The notes under the pieces were generated by a model. That model did no database searches and was not told the DNA's origin. It saw nothing but the letters and a program-made list of their open reading frames with translations. A DNA stretch of 64,000 nt from the NCBI RefSeq assembly GCF_016907275.1, contig NZ_JAFBBP010000001.1:806001-870000 (forward strand), in the 5' to 3' direction. Origin of the DNA: Micromonospora luteifusca. GTDB lineage: Bacteria > Actinomycetota > Actinomycetes > Mycobacteriales > Micromonosporaceae. Shown here one piece after another: positions 42,701 through 57,700 of this stretch (the first letter of the stretch is position 1; the number at the start of each line of letters is the position of its first letter). The position numbers and the translations under genes were made by a program.

Positions 42701-45700
42701 CGCCCGGATCACGGTCGCGACCTCGTTCCTCGGCACGTCGCCGAGAAGCTCGTAGAGCAGCCACTCGCCGTAGTCGGACGGCAGTAGCAGCCTCGCCAGC
42801 TCGGACGCCGGGAAGCCGATCCGCGCGCTGAGCGTGACGAAACGGCGCTGCTGGTCCGGCCCGGTCAGCCCCTCCTCGACGAGCTGTTCCTGCAGGTCAG
42901 CCACAATCTGACTGACCGACCGTCGTGTCGCCAGCTCGATGACGCGGTCTCCCAACGCCACCGCCAACTCCCACGGCTGCACCCCGAGCCCGGTGGCCAC
43001 CGTTTGGACGGCCGACGGACCGGCCAGGCCCAGGTGTCGCGCGATCGCACCCTCGTTCTTCCGCTCGTCGGCCAGCAGCTTCTTCCGCAGCCCCCCGCCC
43101 TTCAACGCCCGGCGAACGTAGCTGTCCGGCAACGCGTCCAGCAATTCGAACGACACGCCTTGGGTGCGCAGCTCGCCGAAGAGCGGGTTGGCTGCGGTCC
43201 GCTGCCCCAGCCGTCGTACGAGCCGGAGCATCAGCACGAGGTCGCTGCTGGTCCAGACACCGCTCCCGCGCAGGGTGGAGACCAATCGGCCGCTCCAGGT
43301 GCCGGCCTGCGGCCGCGCCGCCGTGGACGTCCCGATCACCTGCTTCAGGGCGCCGGACAGGGACAGCGGTAGCAGCTGCTCCGGGTCTACCCCCAGCTCG
43401 CTCACCACGGCGAACAGCGGCGTCGGCGCAATGCGCATCTGTCTGGCGTATGCCGGCAGGTCGTCGGGCACGCGTCTCAGGACCGTGGCCAGCATTATCA
43501 GTTGGCGCCTGCCCTCGCGGTCCTCGACACCGACCGTGGCGGCCAGCCGCTCCAGCCGTCGAGGATCGAAGTCCGGGCCGATCGCCGCGAGCACCCGATC
43601 GAACTCCTCGGCCGGAACGCCGTTGGCGGACAGCCAGAAGCGGTCGCCGTGTCGGCCTCCCCACACGTACGACGCCCGCTCCGGGGAGAGCAAACCGGGC
43701 AGCCCCGACAGCACGGTGGGATGCGCGAGCAGCTCCGCCGCACGGGTCAGCCGGAAGGCGAACTTCATCGGCTCATCGTCCGGGCCGGTGCCGATTCGCA
43801 GATGCACCACCAGACCCGCACGGATTCGCGCGCGCCTGCCCTCTGCGGTCTGGGTGAAGCCGAAGACATGGGCATCGTAGAACTCTTGGTCGATTCGGAC
43901 GTCGCCTCGTGGTCCCGCCGCCGGCCCCTCGGCCGCCGAGGCCGCCGACGGCCGTTCCGACTCCGTGTCCCGCTCCAGCAGCGACGGTACGGAGAGCAAG
44001 TCGCGCACCTGCGCGCGCAGTTCCGCCGGCGCACCACGGCCGGACAGCTCCCGCTCGATCAGGTCCCGCAGCCGGGCGATGGCAACCTCGTCCAGCTCGA
44101 TGAGGGTGACGGTCCCGTCGCGACGGGCCTCGGGCGGGAACTCGATCAGCCGCAGCCTGGGGAGCCCGGCCAGCGACTCGGCGGCCGAACCGGCCGCAGG
44201 CACCGGCGCGACCCACAGGTGACGGGTGGGGAACCGCACGCGCTCTCGCATCACGGCGTCAGTCCGCTGCCCGGAGTGGGTCATCACCCCCACTCGCACA
44301 TCAACAGCGTACTCAGCCGCCTCGTTGTCCTCGGTGGTTACGTCCAGCAGGAACGCAGCGGCGCGCCACGCCCGGACCCGCAGCTGATGGTCCGAACCGT
44401 CAGCCTGCAACACGAGACCGTCGGGACTTAGCGCCCTGGACAGATACCGCGGCAGGTTGTCCGAGCCCAGGAAGTCTTCCAGTGATGCGGGGAGGGCTTC
44501 GTGCTCACCGAGTACACGCCACCTGACGTTCCCAGGGACGAGCGGGCTGACCTTGTCGAATATCGACGGCTGGAACCCAACCTGCGTGATACCGATCGTG
44601 CTCGCACCGTGCGGTATCGCCCCCGGCGCCAAGCTCAGTGGAGTGCGTTCACCGGCGGTCCCGGTCGGGGCGGTCGGGACCGACCGCATGAGTTCGTCGA
44701 CGGACGGCGGCACTCCACCCCCGCCGTCGACAAACGACACGTGCGTCGTCTCGCCTACATCTGGGTCAACATGGTCGACCACCACACCCTGAGTTTCACT
44801 CAGCATCAACCTCGACCGGAGTCCGTCGTAGTCCCGGACCACCCGGACGAACTGGTCCCACACCCGTTGCCCCGTATGCAAAGTGGGATTTTCCTGGGGC
44901 GCGAGCGCACGCCGCAGTTTGTCTAGCTGGTGCAGAATGGTGAACAACTGGTGAATCGCGTCGCGGACCGCCGGCTGATCCATGTTGAGGTCAGGGTCCA
45001 CCCCCTCGCTCAACCACTGCCGGTACCGCACCAAGAACAGCGTTACCGCAGTCTGGACACCTTCCACCGACGGCGGCGCCACCTGCAACGACGGCAGCAT
45101 CCACACCTGCCCGTCGGCCACCTGCTCGGAGCCGACCGCTCGCTCCACGTTGCCCAGCACCAGTCGGGTGGTCAGGTGCTTTGCGCCCATCGCCCGGCGG
45201 TACCCGTCGTGTGCCTCCCAGAGCAGCCGCACGGCGACGACTGAATAGTGGGCGCCGGCGAGTACGGACGCCGGCCTACCCGGCATTGGTTCCCGCCCGA
45301 CCTCAGGTCGCCAGCGATGCTGCGTGCCATCGGGCGCGGTGTAACCGGCGGTAAAAACCAGATCCGGCCCTTGCGCGGCTCCAAGGTCCTGGCTCAGCGC
45401 CCGCTCGGCAACACGGTCCACACGCCGCGACACCTCGGCCAACAGGTGCCGATCCAACACCGGCCCCAACGAGTCGTCGACCTCGTTGTCGAAGGTCACC
45501 AACCGCCACCCCAGCCCTGCGACAAGGGGACCGTGCCCAGCATCGGACACGACCAGAGGAGCCTCGAGCGTCTCCACCTGGCCATCGGACGGCTGGGCCT
45601 CCGCCACGCCCAGCGGATACACCATCGACAACCGATACCGTCGCCGCAGCTCGTGCACTCCCGGGTGAAAGCCGACCACAACGAACAGCGCTTGGCGGGC

Positions 45701-48700
45701 CAATTCGGGGCGCACCCGCAGCAGTCCGTCCAGACGGTCGACAACCGACTCGCCAATATCCCGCCGGACCTCCGTGCTGTCACCGAGGCGACCCGGGCCG
45801 GTCTGCGGGTCGGCCGCCACCACGACAACCGAACGTCCCGCCGCCAGCCCTCCCCGATTCAGTTCATCGACGGTCACGGGCGAGAGGCCGAGGTCACCTT
45901 CGAGGGACTCGACCACGCCGGGCGAGCGCCTGCTCCCCTGCCACCAGGTCTGGCCATCGGCATATTGCTGCTGAGGGGAAACGACCAACGCACGCTCGTA
46001 CGCATCGGCGCTCAACCTGATCAGCTCTTGGTGGAACGCCCAACCGGCCTCCTCGCTCATGTTTTCCGCACCGACACCGCGCGCTTCGCCGACGACGTGC
46101 CCCCTGAGCAAGGCCCCGCGCGCGATGTCCGGCCCGCCGACGAATGTGATCGCCCCAAAAAACCATCGGTGGTCGACCGGTGGCACGTCATCCCGGAGCC
46201 CGCTCATGAAGAAGGTACGGATTACCTGCGTGCCCTCGCCGGTAAACCTGGTGACAGCGGTGTCATCGTCGATCCGGAACTGCTCGCCGGGCCTCCTGCG
46301 GGATTCGGTGATTGCGTCGCTGGCCCACTGCTTGAAGCTGTCCCAGATCGCATCGGCATTCGCTTTAAGAAACGCCCGCACGGAGGGCGGAAGGTCCCGC
46401 AGCATTCCGCCGAACTGCTGCCGGGCAACGAACGCGAGATGCTGTTTCTGCGCACCACGCGGATAACCCCATGCCTTCGCGTACGCCGGCGCGAAGGCAT
46501 GGTGCATCAGCCAGGCCACATGTCCCGCGATCATGCTGGCCCCGGCGGCGGGGTCCGGTTCTGCCGGAGCCTCCGTGGTCCTGACCCACTCCAGGTAGGT
46601 CCTGGCGATGTCGTCGGCCGCCCGCAGACTGCTCTCGAGGCTCGCCTTGGTGGGGAAACCGGCCGAGCTGTCACGCCACACCTTCTGCGACAGATGGCCC
46701 AGGAACTGGCGTAGGCCGACGTCCACCACACCGATGGACCAATCGAACCGGGATTTCACTGGAGAGCCGACCGGGCCTCGCGCCAGTCTGGCCGTTTCGC
46801 CTATCGCGCTGAACTTCAGGCCCAGACCATCGAAGAGTTCACGGAGTCGAGGGTTGTCGCTCTCTCCCAGCAGGGCGGTTCGGTCTGACATCTCCTTGTA
46901 GGCGCGGTAGATGTCCCCCGGCTCGGGCCTGTTCACCTCGTGCAGGTGGCTACGTGCGACCGCACTGACTCGTTCCACGACATACGCGCTCATCGCGTTG
47001 CCCGATCCACCGCGCACCTGCGCGTGCCACCGGCTTCGATAGAAGCTAGTGTCGGGCCCGTCGAAAAAATTGACCTTTTCGGTCTTAATCTGAAAGAGCC
47101 CGTCTGGGCTCTGCGCCAGGATGATTTCTCTCGCTAGGGAAAACGTCTCCTCCGGAGTGTCCAAACTAATCACGAAGTCGCGTTGCTCGTCCTTGTTACC
47201 GGTGCCCTGATAGTAGAGTTTCCGATCGACGAGAGCGTCGACAACACGCGACGGGGGCGCCGTCAGGGCCGAATCAGGAATCGGTATGGGGGCCCGATTG
47301 CCGACGTCGAAGATGAGCACCCGCAAATCAAACTCCCGAGCACCGCCACGCTCTCCCAGGTCCCGCAATTCACCGCCGGGCCACGTATCCGAAGGCAGCA
47401 GCCACACCCCACCCACGCCCGAATGCTGCGGATCGATCCAACGAGCCTTGCCCGCGTGATGCATCACCACATAGCCGTGGCCGATCCGGCCCGGCCACGC
47501 CCGCGCCACGAACCCGACACTCCCCGGCCGCTGCTCCACCAACCGATGGACCGCCTCGACGTCACGCACCAACGGCCACGTCTCCGGCCGACCCCACCCA
47601 CCCCACAGCACATCGGCGACATCCCGATCATCGCGAACCTCACCGCTCGACAACCCACCGGGAAACAACATCTCCCGCGCGGCTGCCAGCGCGATCACGC
47701 AGAACTGCTCATCAGTCAGCACACCACCCTCGGACCAACGCCGCACCCGCTCGGAGATCCCGTCCACCACACTCACGAGATCGCTCGGGTCCACCGGATC
47801 TTCGATACCCGAGGCCGCTAGCGTGAAGAGAGTCTCCCGGTGCCCGTTCAGGAGCGGCCTGGTCCGGTGCGTGTCCGCACCCCGTTGCTCGGCCCACGTA
47901 CGAATCGCCCAACTGAGGATCTCGGCGAGCCGTTGCGGGTCGGTGACCTGCTCGGGGTCGACGACGAGTTGATGGGGTCGCGTCGTGTTGGTGTGCGTCA
48001 CCCCGTGCAGCAGGTCGTCGGGGACCATCTCGAATCGTGCGGGGGCGTCGGGGCCGGCCGTGGCCGTGGCCGTGGTGACCCGCAAGGTGAACCACTGACG
48101 GTGCCACGGGCTACGCGCGGACCCCGGAAGGTAGACCTCCACCTCTCCACCTGACCGCACCGCGACGAGGTGTCCGGGCAGTTGCAACCCGTCGACCGCG
48201 TCCAACAGGTGCGCGGTAAGCGGATCACCGTCGTACGCGTCCCGCAGTGCCCTGCTGAACTGGTTGTCCGCATCATGCCGCGGCGTGTCCCGCAGCTCGG
48301 CCAGCACGATCCCGCCGCGCACCCGGGCGGGTCCGTACTGGCCGAGGAGCTCCTCGATCACCATCTTCCGGCGGCGGTGTGCCGGGTACTGCTCGGCGGG
48401 CAGGTTCGACTCCTCGAACAGCCGCACGATCTCGCCGTTGATCCTGTCGTACCCGTGCCGGCTGGCGAGGTCGTCGACCACCGCCGTCCAGCGGTGGCCG
48501 GCCGGATCCTGCTGGGTGCGCAGGCCCAACTCGTCGAGGAGCAGCACCAATCTCGCGCCGACCCGCTCCACGGTGAGGTCCGCACGCGCGTTGCGCACCG
48601 GATCGACGGCGTGGTCCAGCCGCTTGACCCACACGTACAGGCGGTCGACCGCCGCCCGGTCAGCGGCGCTGAGCCGCACCGGGCCCTCCGGCGCCTGGAA

Positions 48701-51700
48701 ACGCCCCAGCGCCGGCTGCATCCGCCACCGCACCAACTCGACGTCATGCACCAACGTGCGGCGGGCCGACCGGCCGACCCGGGCCACCCGGCGGGCCGCC
48801 TTACGCGGCATGTGCCGAATGCCGCGCACGAACCCCTGGTCGGCCGGTATCGGCACCGGTCTGACCTTCGCGTGCATCTCCTTGGCCTCGACGAGGAGTT
48901 TGAAGCTCTCTTCGGCCAGCTCGAACCTGGTTTTCGGCAACCCTCCGATCTCGGCCAGCGCCGTCTCGATACGGGCAGTCTGGAGGAAAATGGGAGATGT
49001 CAGCCGCATCCAGGTCTCGGCGAGGCCCGAGGCGAATCGGGCGGCAGCACCGACACCGATCACCACGCCCAGCACCGGACCAGCGAGGGGGATGGCTGCG
49101 GAGAGCGCACCGGCCGTGACCATGTGCGTGGCGATCGACGGCAGGTGCTTGTAGAGAATCTGTTGTAGGCCGGAGAGCGCGTGCGGGCGGTCAGCCGCGT
49201 CGTTGGCCTGACGCTGCGCCAACGCCTTGGTAAGCCGGCTCAACCCGAGCCAGTTGAGGAGGTGGTACTGGCTGGGGTCGGCCAACTCGTCGATCGCGAC
49301 AGGGCGCGTCACCCGAGGGTCCTTGCCCTCGGCCAGCAGGTAGGTGGTCGCCTGACCGATGTAGCGCAGCCGGTCCAGGGTGTCCCAGCTCGCCACCGCC
49401 ACCAGGTCCTGGAACTCGTGCGATCTCAGGGCGGACGCGCCCACGCCGTAGGCGGCGCTGCTGGCCGCGGCGGTGGCCAGATTCATCGTCAACAGATCGA
49501 CGAGAGTCGCGGCCAACATGCCCAGGGTCCACGCCGGGATCATCATGACGGCGCCCTGGGCACCGTCGGAAACGGCGTTGATCGAACGACTGGGTTTCCC
49601 GTCCATCACACCGCGCGCGACAAGGTCGTAGGTCTCCGCCAGCGCGGACCTCCGGAAGGGCGTACGGCTACGCTCCGCCAACCGCTTGACCACGTTCTCG
49701 ACCTCGCGGTACATCTCCCACATCATGTCGGCGGTGGTCAGCCGAATATGTTCCAGCTCGGCCCGCACCGCGTCGTCGACCCGACGCTCGCCGGAGATCT
49801 GGGCCGTCGCCTCCATCCGTGCCAGCAGTTCCCGGATCCGGTAGTACGCGCTCTCGACGTAGTCGTTACGCAGATTGTCGTAGGTGCGCTCGCGCTCGTG
49901 GTCGTACCGCTCCTCACGGGCGGCCTCCCGCTTGTTCGCGACGTATTCGAACTCCGCCGCGCCGAAAGTCGCCAGCACGGTCATGCCCACCGCCGCCGCT
50001 GCGGACGCGCTGGGCTCCCCCATGCCAAGCAGCGCGAACAGCGACGCCAGCGCCTGCGCCACTGCCGGGGGCGTTCGCTTCACGACGTTGGGCAGCGGCG
50101 ACCCGAAGGGGGATGGCTTGAACTCGGAGTCGTCCAGTTTTTTGTCCGGCGCGGGCAGGATCTCTTCGGGCGTCTTGTCGGCGATCATCGACGCGTACGC
50201 CGCGTCCGAGAGCCCTTGCGCGATGGGAGCCACCAGCTGCCCGACGAGGCCAGCCTCGATGTGCTCCGGCTTCCGGCCGGCCTGCGCTCCCGCCAATGCG
50301 GTGGTCAGAATAATCAGTGGGGCGGCGCCCACCCGACGGGCAATGTTGATTGCCTTGCCGTGGCGGTCGGAGACCGGCCTGGGCGGCTCCAGCTTCGACA
50401 TCACGCGGGTGTACGCCCGCCGCAGCTCGCCGAGGACGTCACCGGGCACTCGCAGATCCGGGTCCTCGATCAGGTCTCGGATCTGATCCCGTACCACGCC
50501 GAGTAGGTGGTCGAACATCTCCACCTGGAAGGTGACATGTCCGGTCTGCTCCCGCGTCCCCCGCTCTACCTTGCGCAGCTGGCGCGCCAGCCAGTTGAGA
50601 CTGCCGTCCCGCAGGTCGAGCAGCGCCTCGTGCTCGGCGAGCAGCTGCCGGGCGAACGGGACATCCTCCCCCGCCAGCGAATGCGCCGTCGCCGCCAGGT
50701 GTCCCGCCAGCGTGCCGGCCACGCCGAGCCGCAGCACCGCGTCACCGGCGTCCTGCCGCACCTCGAGGACCGGTCGGCCGTCCTGCGCAGAGCCCTCGCG
50801 CATGTTCACCGACCGGAAGCGCGACCACCCCTCGCCGGGCACGACCTCGATCCGCAACTCGAAGATGTCCTCGTCACCTGCCGGACGGCCCAGAACCGAC
50901 TCGCGCCGCAACCGCAGCACGTCGAGGTCGCCGTCCTTGACCACCGCGGCACCCCGCAGGTCCGGGGACGACAGGCTGAGCACCTTCGCTGCGTTCGCCA
51001 CCGCCTCGACGACCTTGGCCGGATCCGGATCCGCCCGCGAGGCGAGCACCAGGTCCCGGACCAGCTCCACCGACGACCTCGACAGGCCTGACGTACGCAG
51101 CCATCGCCCGAGCGCCTCGGCCCGCAGTATCCCTCCTTCGTGCTGGTCTCGCAGCACTCCCAGACCCGCCAGGTCGCGCACCACGTCGGCCTCCAGGCCA
51201 ACGACCGCGTCGTCCGCGACGGCGGCCTCGTCCGCCGGATCCGGCCCCGCCGAGAGCATCTCCAGCCACCGCAACCGATAGGTCAACCCCGCCAGTCGAC
51301 CGAGGTCACCGGGCCCGAACGAGAACCGCTTCGCGGCGCCCTCCCCCGACCCGAACCCGTCGCGGAACGGCGTGTACCGGACCAGCTTCCGCAGCCGCGC
51401 ACCCCGCGAGCCCCGCTCGACGGCGACCCGCGTGCCCGCCCACAACAACCACCCCGCCAGCTCGTCGGAAGGCAGTCCCGGCGAGACCCGCAACACCGCC
51501 TCCGGAATACGCCCCGGAACGGCATCGCGCGCGCTGTCCTGTCCGAGCGTCAACGCCGGCGTCGAGTACGCAGCGTTCGCCTCCACCCGTACGTCGAACG
51601 ACCGTCCCCCGTGCGTGAATCGGACCGCCTCCGGCCGCCCCTCGACGACCGACTCCAGCCGCGCGAACTGTCTCATCCCCACCGGCCGGCGCCGATGCAG

Positions 51701-54700
51701 CACAGCCGGACCGGTCTGGGCGGGCTGCGCGGACGCCAGCTGCCGCACGTGGTTGATATCCGCGACCGCGGCCGCCACCCACGCGGCGAGATCGCCCAGG
51801 AACGGCCGCGCCGCCGCGACAAACCCTGCCAGGTCCGCCGGCGTCGCGGCGCTCGCCGCCGACGGCTTGAGGCCCAGGTACGACCCGAGTTGCCCGGCAT
51901 AGTCCGCCGGGGACCTGCCGGGCAGCCACCTGGAGCGCGACATCAGCACGTCGTCCCGATCCGGGGCGACGACCTCGACCGCCGCGTGCGCCCGCTCGGC
52001 CGAGTCGACGAATTCGACCCCGACCCGCAGCACCGGATCGGCACCGCCCACGGCATCCTGGCCGCCGACCGGCAGCCGCAGCTCCGATGCGTGGAACGCG
52101 GCCTCGACGCCGGCCACCGTGTCGCCGCGTACCTGCCGCACCTGCTCCTCGGTGACCCCGGCGCCGGCCACCAGATGAATCCTGACCAGCACGTCCCACC
52201 GCTCGGCGGTAGCCGACAGCTGATAGCGCACGACGCCGTTCCTGGCGGAACCGGCCGTCACCTCTCGTACCCTCGGCGCCGCTTTCCCCGACGATGAGCG
52301 CGTCCCGGCGACCGACCCTCGGGTCACGGCGGGCTGCGCGAGGACGACGTCCTCACGCGCGGCCGTGACCGCCGGGCCCAACCGCAGGTCAGCACCACCC
52401 GCATCGACGGACCGGGGACCGTCGGGCTCGATGTCGCGGCCCGGTTCCGCAGCGGTCGGGTCATTGAGCGTGTCCCGACCGCTGGCCGCACCCTGCGAGG
52501 AACCCAACAGCTCGCCAACGGCCGGCGGCACCGCGCCCGGATTTCCGCCCTCCGCCAACCTCGACCGGAGAGCGTCGTAGGTACGAACCACCTGGACGAA
52601 ACGGTCCCACACACTCTGACGCGACTCAGGCGTCAAGCCGCCGAGCGAACGTCGCAGCTCCTCCAGCCGAGACGCCACACTGGCCAACGCCTCACCCGCC
52701 TCGCTCGCGAGCCCGTCCCCCGTCGCCGCGGCCCGCGGCTCCACCACCTCGGCCATCCATTGCCGATACCGCGCCCGGAACAACGTCACCGCCGCCTGGA
52801 CACCCTCCACCGACGGCGGAGCCACCTCCGGCACCGACACCATCCACACCCACGGATTGTTGATCGGCTGCGGGTCCACAACCTCTGTCAACCGATCCCG
52901 CAGCCGCTCGTCACCACCCCCACCAACCGGCCACCACTGCGTCAGCAACACTTCCGCCAACCGCACCAACCGACCCCGCGCCAGCTCCAACTCCGGTTGC
53001 TCCGCCAACTGCGCCCGGGCCGGGTCAGTCAACAACGACACCAACGCCCGGTTCTGCCAATACACCCGCTCCACCAACCGGCGCGGCTCATCAAGCCCAG
53101 CCCGCTCCGCCAACCAGCCCGCGACCGCACCAACAACCTCCGCCTCAAACACCCCCGCCACCGCACCCTCACGGAGCTGCAACCGGGGCCCTTCCGCAAG
53201 AGCCAACACTCGAGCGGCGGAAGCAGGCAACGGATCCCGCGAATCAGCAGCCGCCCACCAACTTGAGTACGGAATCGGGGTGAACGAAATGTGTGGCTCC
53301 CCGGTACCTGCAGGGTCCTCACCCATCAACCACACTTTCAGAGCACCCTCGGCACCATCCCCGTCGTGCACCAAACCGAACAAAACCAACTTCACCTGCT
53401 CCAGCAGCGAAGCTGCGTCTTTCATCAGATCGGCAACAGGTCGCCACCCGACGGACTCCCTCGGGCCAGCCACATCTTCCGGGGCAAGCCAACTGACCAA
53501 CCCCTCTCTCTCGTTCCGCTTCCAGAGACGTCCATCAGCGCCCAGATACAGGTCATTCTCGAAAGGGATCGGATCTCCATGCGCCGCGCTGAAGATCTGG
53601 GCAGCCACACGTACCCCGCCCCAAAGCGTCGACCATTCCTTCGCCTTCCGGGCAACCTCGTCCGCCTCACGCGCGATACGCACTGTCGATGCCAATTGCC
53701 CGTCGGTGCCCTCAAGCGTCGTCAGACCACCCGGATGCAGATGCAACCGCTGAAACTCCACACGCTGCTGCCCCCCCACCGGCATCTGCCACCGCGGCAA
53801 CATCGCTTCCCCGAACAGAGCGCCCTGCGTCACCTCAGACGACCCGGTGAAGACCGCCATCAGCACCTCCCGAGCGGTCAGACCTCCGCCCAGGGAGGTC
53901 AAACGCGCGTCAATCCACCCCTGGACAGGCTTGCGCTCAAGGCCCGCAAAGAAATCAAACCCGGCTATCAAGCCGACAAGGCCGCCAGCGGTTTCCCGCA
54001 TAGGACCACCGACCCCATCGAGCAGCCCCTCGACCAACGACCCCAGACTCTGTGGAGTCAACGCGAAAAGCGGGCGCTCCGCCACCTCGATGTCATCCGG
54101 CAAAGTGACAACCTTAGCCAGAACATGTGTAAGCACAACGGCGAGCACACCCCGCATCGCCAACACTTCTTGACTCTCGGAAAGCACACGCACGTCGCTC
54201 TCGGTCAACGGCCGAACACTCAGCGAGCGAACGAATGCGCCGGCCGCCATATCAGAGAACTGAATCACCCGATCCTGCACGCTCCCCAGCGCATCCAACG
54301 CCGGACGCGCACCCTGCACCTCACGCCAGAACCCCCGAAGAAGGGGAACGATTCCGGCAAATTCAACATCCACCATCGGTCGGTAGGACATGTTCACCGG
54401 ATATACATTGACCGGAAAAGCAAGGCGTGCCGAGCCACCCCTTTGCCACAGGACCTTAGGCACGTTCATGTCGGTAATCAGCGCGGCATGAACGACCTGA
54501 GCGGCAGACCGATCAATCTCGGACTCACTAGCCACCCACATCCTGAGTCTTGTCAACTTCTGGTGAACACGGGGGTGCATCGCCTGAGTGAAGGTAAGAC
54601 CGTCTGTCGCAGCCGCTTCCAGCCACCGCACCATGGCCTTGCTGACTCTGTGCCGCCACTCGACCCGCGAGTCGGGCCCCCAGTTGACCTGCCCTGCCCA

Positions 54701-57700
54701 CGGGGCCGGGGCACTCACTACCTTCACGACGAACCATTGCTCAGGGTGCCCGAGTGGAAGATCCCCCTGTCTCGCGGCCTGGTCGGAGCGCGAATACCAG
54801 GTTCCCGAACGTCCCACCACCACCTGTCGCTTGCCGAGCACGATTACAAGGTTGAGCAGTGGGACCTCGGCGATTACCTTCCCCAGCCACTCCGGCCCGA
54901 GCCTGGCCTGGTCCTCGTGGAATTGGAAGTGCACGATCGTTTCCAACTCCCCGGCCAACCAGCCCGCGTCCGGGCTGGGCTGACCTGAGTTGGACGGGCC
55001 GGACACCACTGGTCGCGGGGGACGTGGCGCCAGCCGGGGAAGCAACACCTCCCCGGACACCACATCAACCTGCGGCAACTCCCCATCCGCGTCCAGATCC
55101 ATCGCATCCGGCTCGACCAACGGCGAAGCCTCAGCCTCAGGCCGGCCGCGTTCCACCGGCACCACGGCCGGCAACCGCACCTCCTCCAACAGCTCTCGCG
55201 TCCGCTCGTCCCCGTTCCCGCCAACCGGCCACCACTGCGTCAACAACACGTCCGTCAACCGCAGCAACCGATCCCGCATCCCTCCCAACACCGACCGGTC
55301 ATGCGGCTCGGCATCAGCCAACAACGACACCAACGCCTTGTTCTGCCAATACACCCGCTCCACCGACCGCCGCGGCTCATCTACCCCAGCCTGCTCCGCC
55401 ACATAACCCGCAACCGCGCCAACAACCTCGGCCTCGAAAATCCCCGGCACCGCATCCTGACGCACCTGCAATCGAGGCCCGTCCGGATGGACCGACACCC
55501 GTGCGGCAAGAGCAGGCAGCGGATCCGAGCCACTGGTCTCCCACCAACTGTTGGGCTGAATCGAGATGATCGGGAATTCCACCTCCAAGGGGCTCGCGGA
55601 GCCATCAAGGGCCATCTCCAGCCGTAGAATGCCTTCGGAAGCTTCCGGGTCGTGCGCCACGCCGTATGGTCCCGCCAGCGGACTGACCCGCGCCGGGAGT
55701 ACCCGCTCCAGCATCGACACGGCAGCGTGCATGAGATCGTCAACAGATCGCGTAACGGCACCCGGGCTCGGGGCAGGAGCATCCTCCGGCGGGTACCAGC
55801 CGAAAAATACCCCGTTCAACTCCCTCCGTTTCCACATTCGCCCGTCATGGCCCTGAAACAGGCCATCGTCGAGAGGAACTGGATTGCCGCCCGCCGCGCT
55901 GAAAATCCGCGCCGCCGTCCGCAGTCCGCCCCACCGCTGCGTCCATTCTCTCGCCCCCCGCGCCACATCATGCGCCGCCCGGGCGATGCTCACTGTCGCC
56001 GCCAACTGCTCGTCGGTGCGATCGAGCGTCATCGAGTATCCCATTGCGGGCAGAGGACCGGTGTCGCTCAGGCGATGCTGCAGCGTAAACGCCCAGCGCC
56101 ACCCCGTTCCCTCCAACGGGAACTGCACCGGCAACGTCTTCGCCGTTTCAAACAGCGCGTCCTGGCGCACCTCACGCGACCCGGTGAAGACTGCCATCAG
56201 CACCTCCCGAACGGTCAGATCCCCGTTCAAGGTCGAGGGCGAGTCAATCCATCCCGGGTCGGGCTTTCGCTCGAGACCTGCAAAGAAGTCAAACTCGGCA
56301 ATCAAGCTGACAAGAAGGCCCGCGAATTGTTGCAACAGAGCACGGGTCTCATCAGGAATTTTCGCGACCAACATCGTCAGATCCTGCCGAGCCAGCCCGA
56401 AGAGGCCATGCTCTGGCGTTTCAAACAGGGGTGCGACTCTGGCCAGGACATGCGTCAGCACAGCGGTGAACGCACCCCGCAGCGCCAGCAGTTCCTCACT
56501 CTCGAGGAGCGCCTGGAGGTTCCCTTTGCTGAGCGGCCATTCGGTCAACGATCGCGCGAACAGGTCGGCCACTTCTCCGGAGAAGTGAATTACTCGATCC
56601 AACACGCTCGCCATCGCGGCCAGCGTCGTCCCGGCGCCTTGGGCCCCACTTTGGCTCGCCTGCAAGAGATGGACAATTCCAGCGAGTTCCACCTCCACGG
56701 TTGGCCAATAATGCGTGACGCCGTCGAACTCGTCGGCCGGGAAATGGAATTTCAGTCCCCGGACTTCCGGATCGACCCACACTCCCTCGCCCACGAGTAG
56801 CGCGTCACGAACGGCGAGGACGGCAGCCCGGTCAGCATCACCGCCACCACGGCGCCGGCGAACACGATTAGCGGCAACGACAGAACCCTCCGGCAGCTCG
56901 GCCCAGTTGCGGATCTCGTTCGCCTGCCCGTGCGCGCCCGGATACATCGCCTCATTCAGCGAAAGATTGCGGCGGCCGGCCCACATCAGCCACTGAATCA
57001 TGGCCTTATTGAATCCGTGATGCTGCTCGGCCGTATATCGGACCTCCCTCTCCTCCTCCTCATGCACTACCCCCGGGGCGCCCACCACCCGGACGATGTT
57101 CCGATACTGACGATCAGCGATTGGAAGGTCAGACCAATGAACGAGCCGATCGCTCAGGTACCAGCGTCCCGACCGGCCACGCGGCATTAGATATTGGTCT
57201 ACCTCGATGTCGATACCGAGCGATTCCAGCTTGGCAATCGTCTTTATCTGCGGGATGGATCCGACCTGGGCGGAGCCTGGGCCAAACCGCACCAACGCCT
57301 GAATTTCCTCGGCCACCAGGCCCGGCTCACCGGGCCACGGCGAGGGGTCAACCAGCGCCTGAACCAGTCGGGCGGGGTAGCCCGAACCAGTCGCACCGGA
57401 CACCACAGCCCCGGACGACACCACCACCTGCCGCAACGCCCCATCCGCGTCCACCACCAACCGCGCGGTCCCTCGCAAGGACTGTGGCAAGCCCTCCCCG
57501 AAGCCCAACGCCGCAAGGTCAAACTCGACAAACCGCCGATCGTCCTCGCCCAACGCCGGCGCCGACGCCTGCGTCTCCACCAACACAAACCGCTGCACAG
57601 ACACACGACGCACCAACACCATGTGCGGTCGTGGATCCCGCAAGGACGAACCATCCTTTGGCCTGACCACCGGCGAGGGCTCAACCCACACCGCCGTCAT

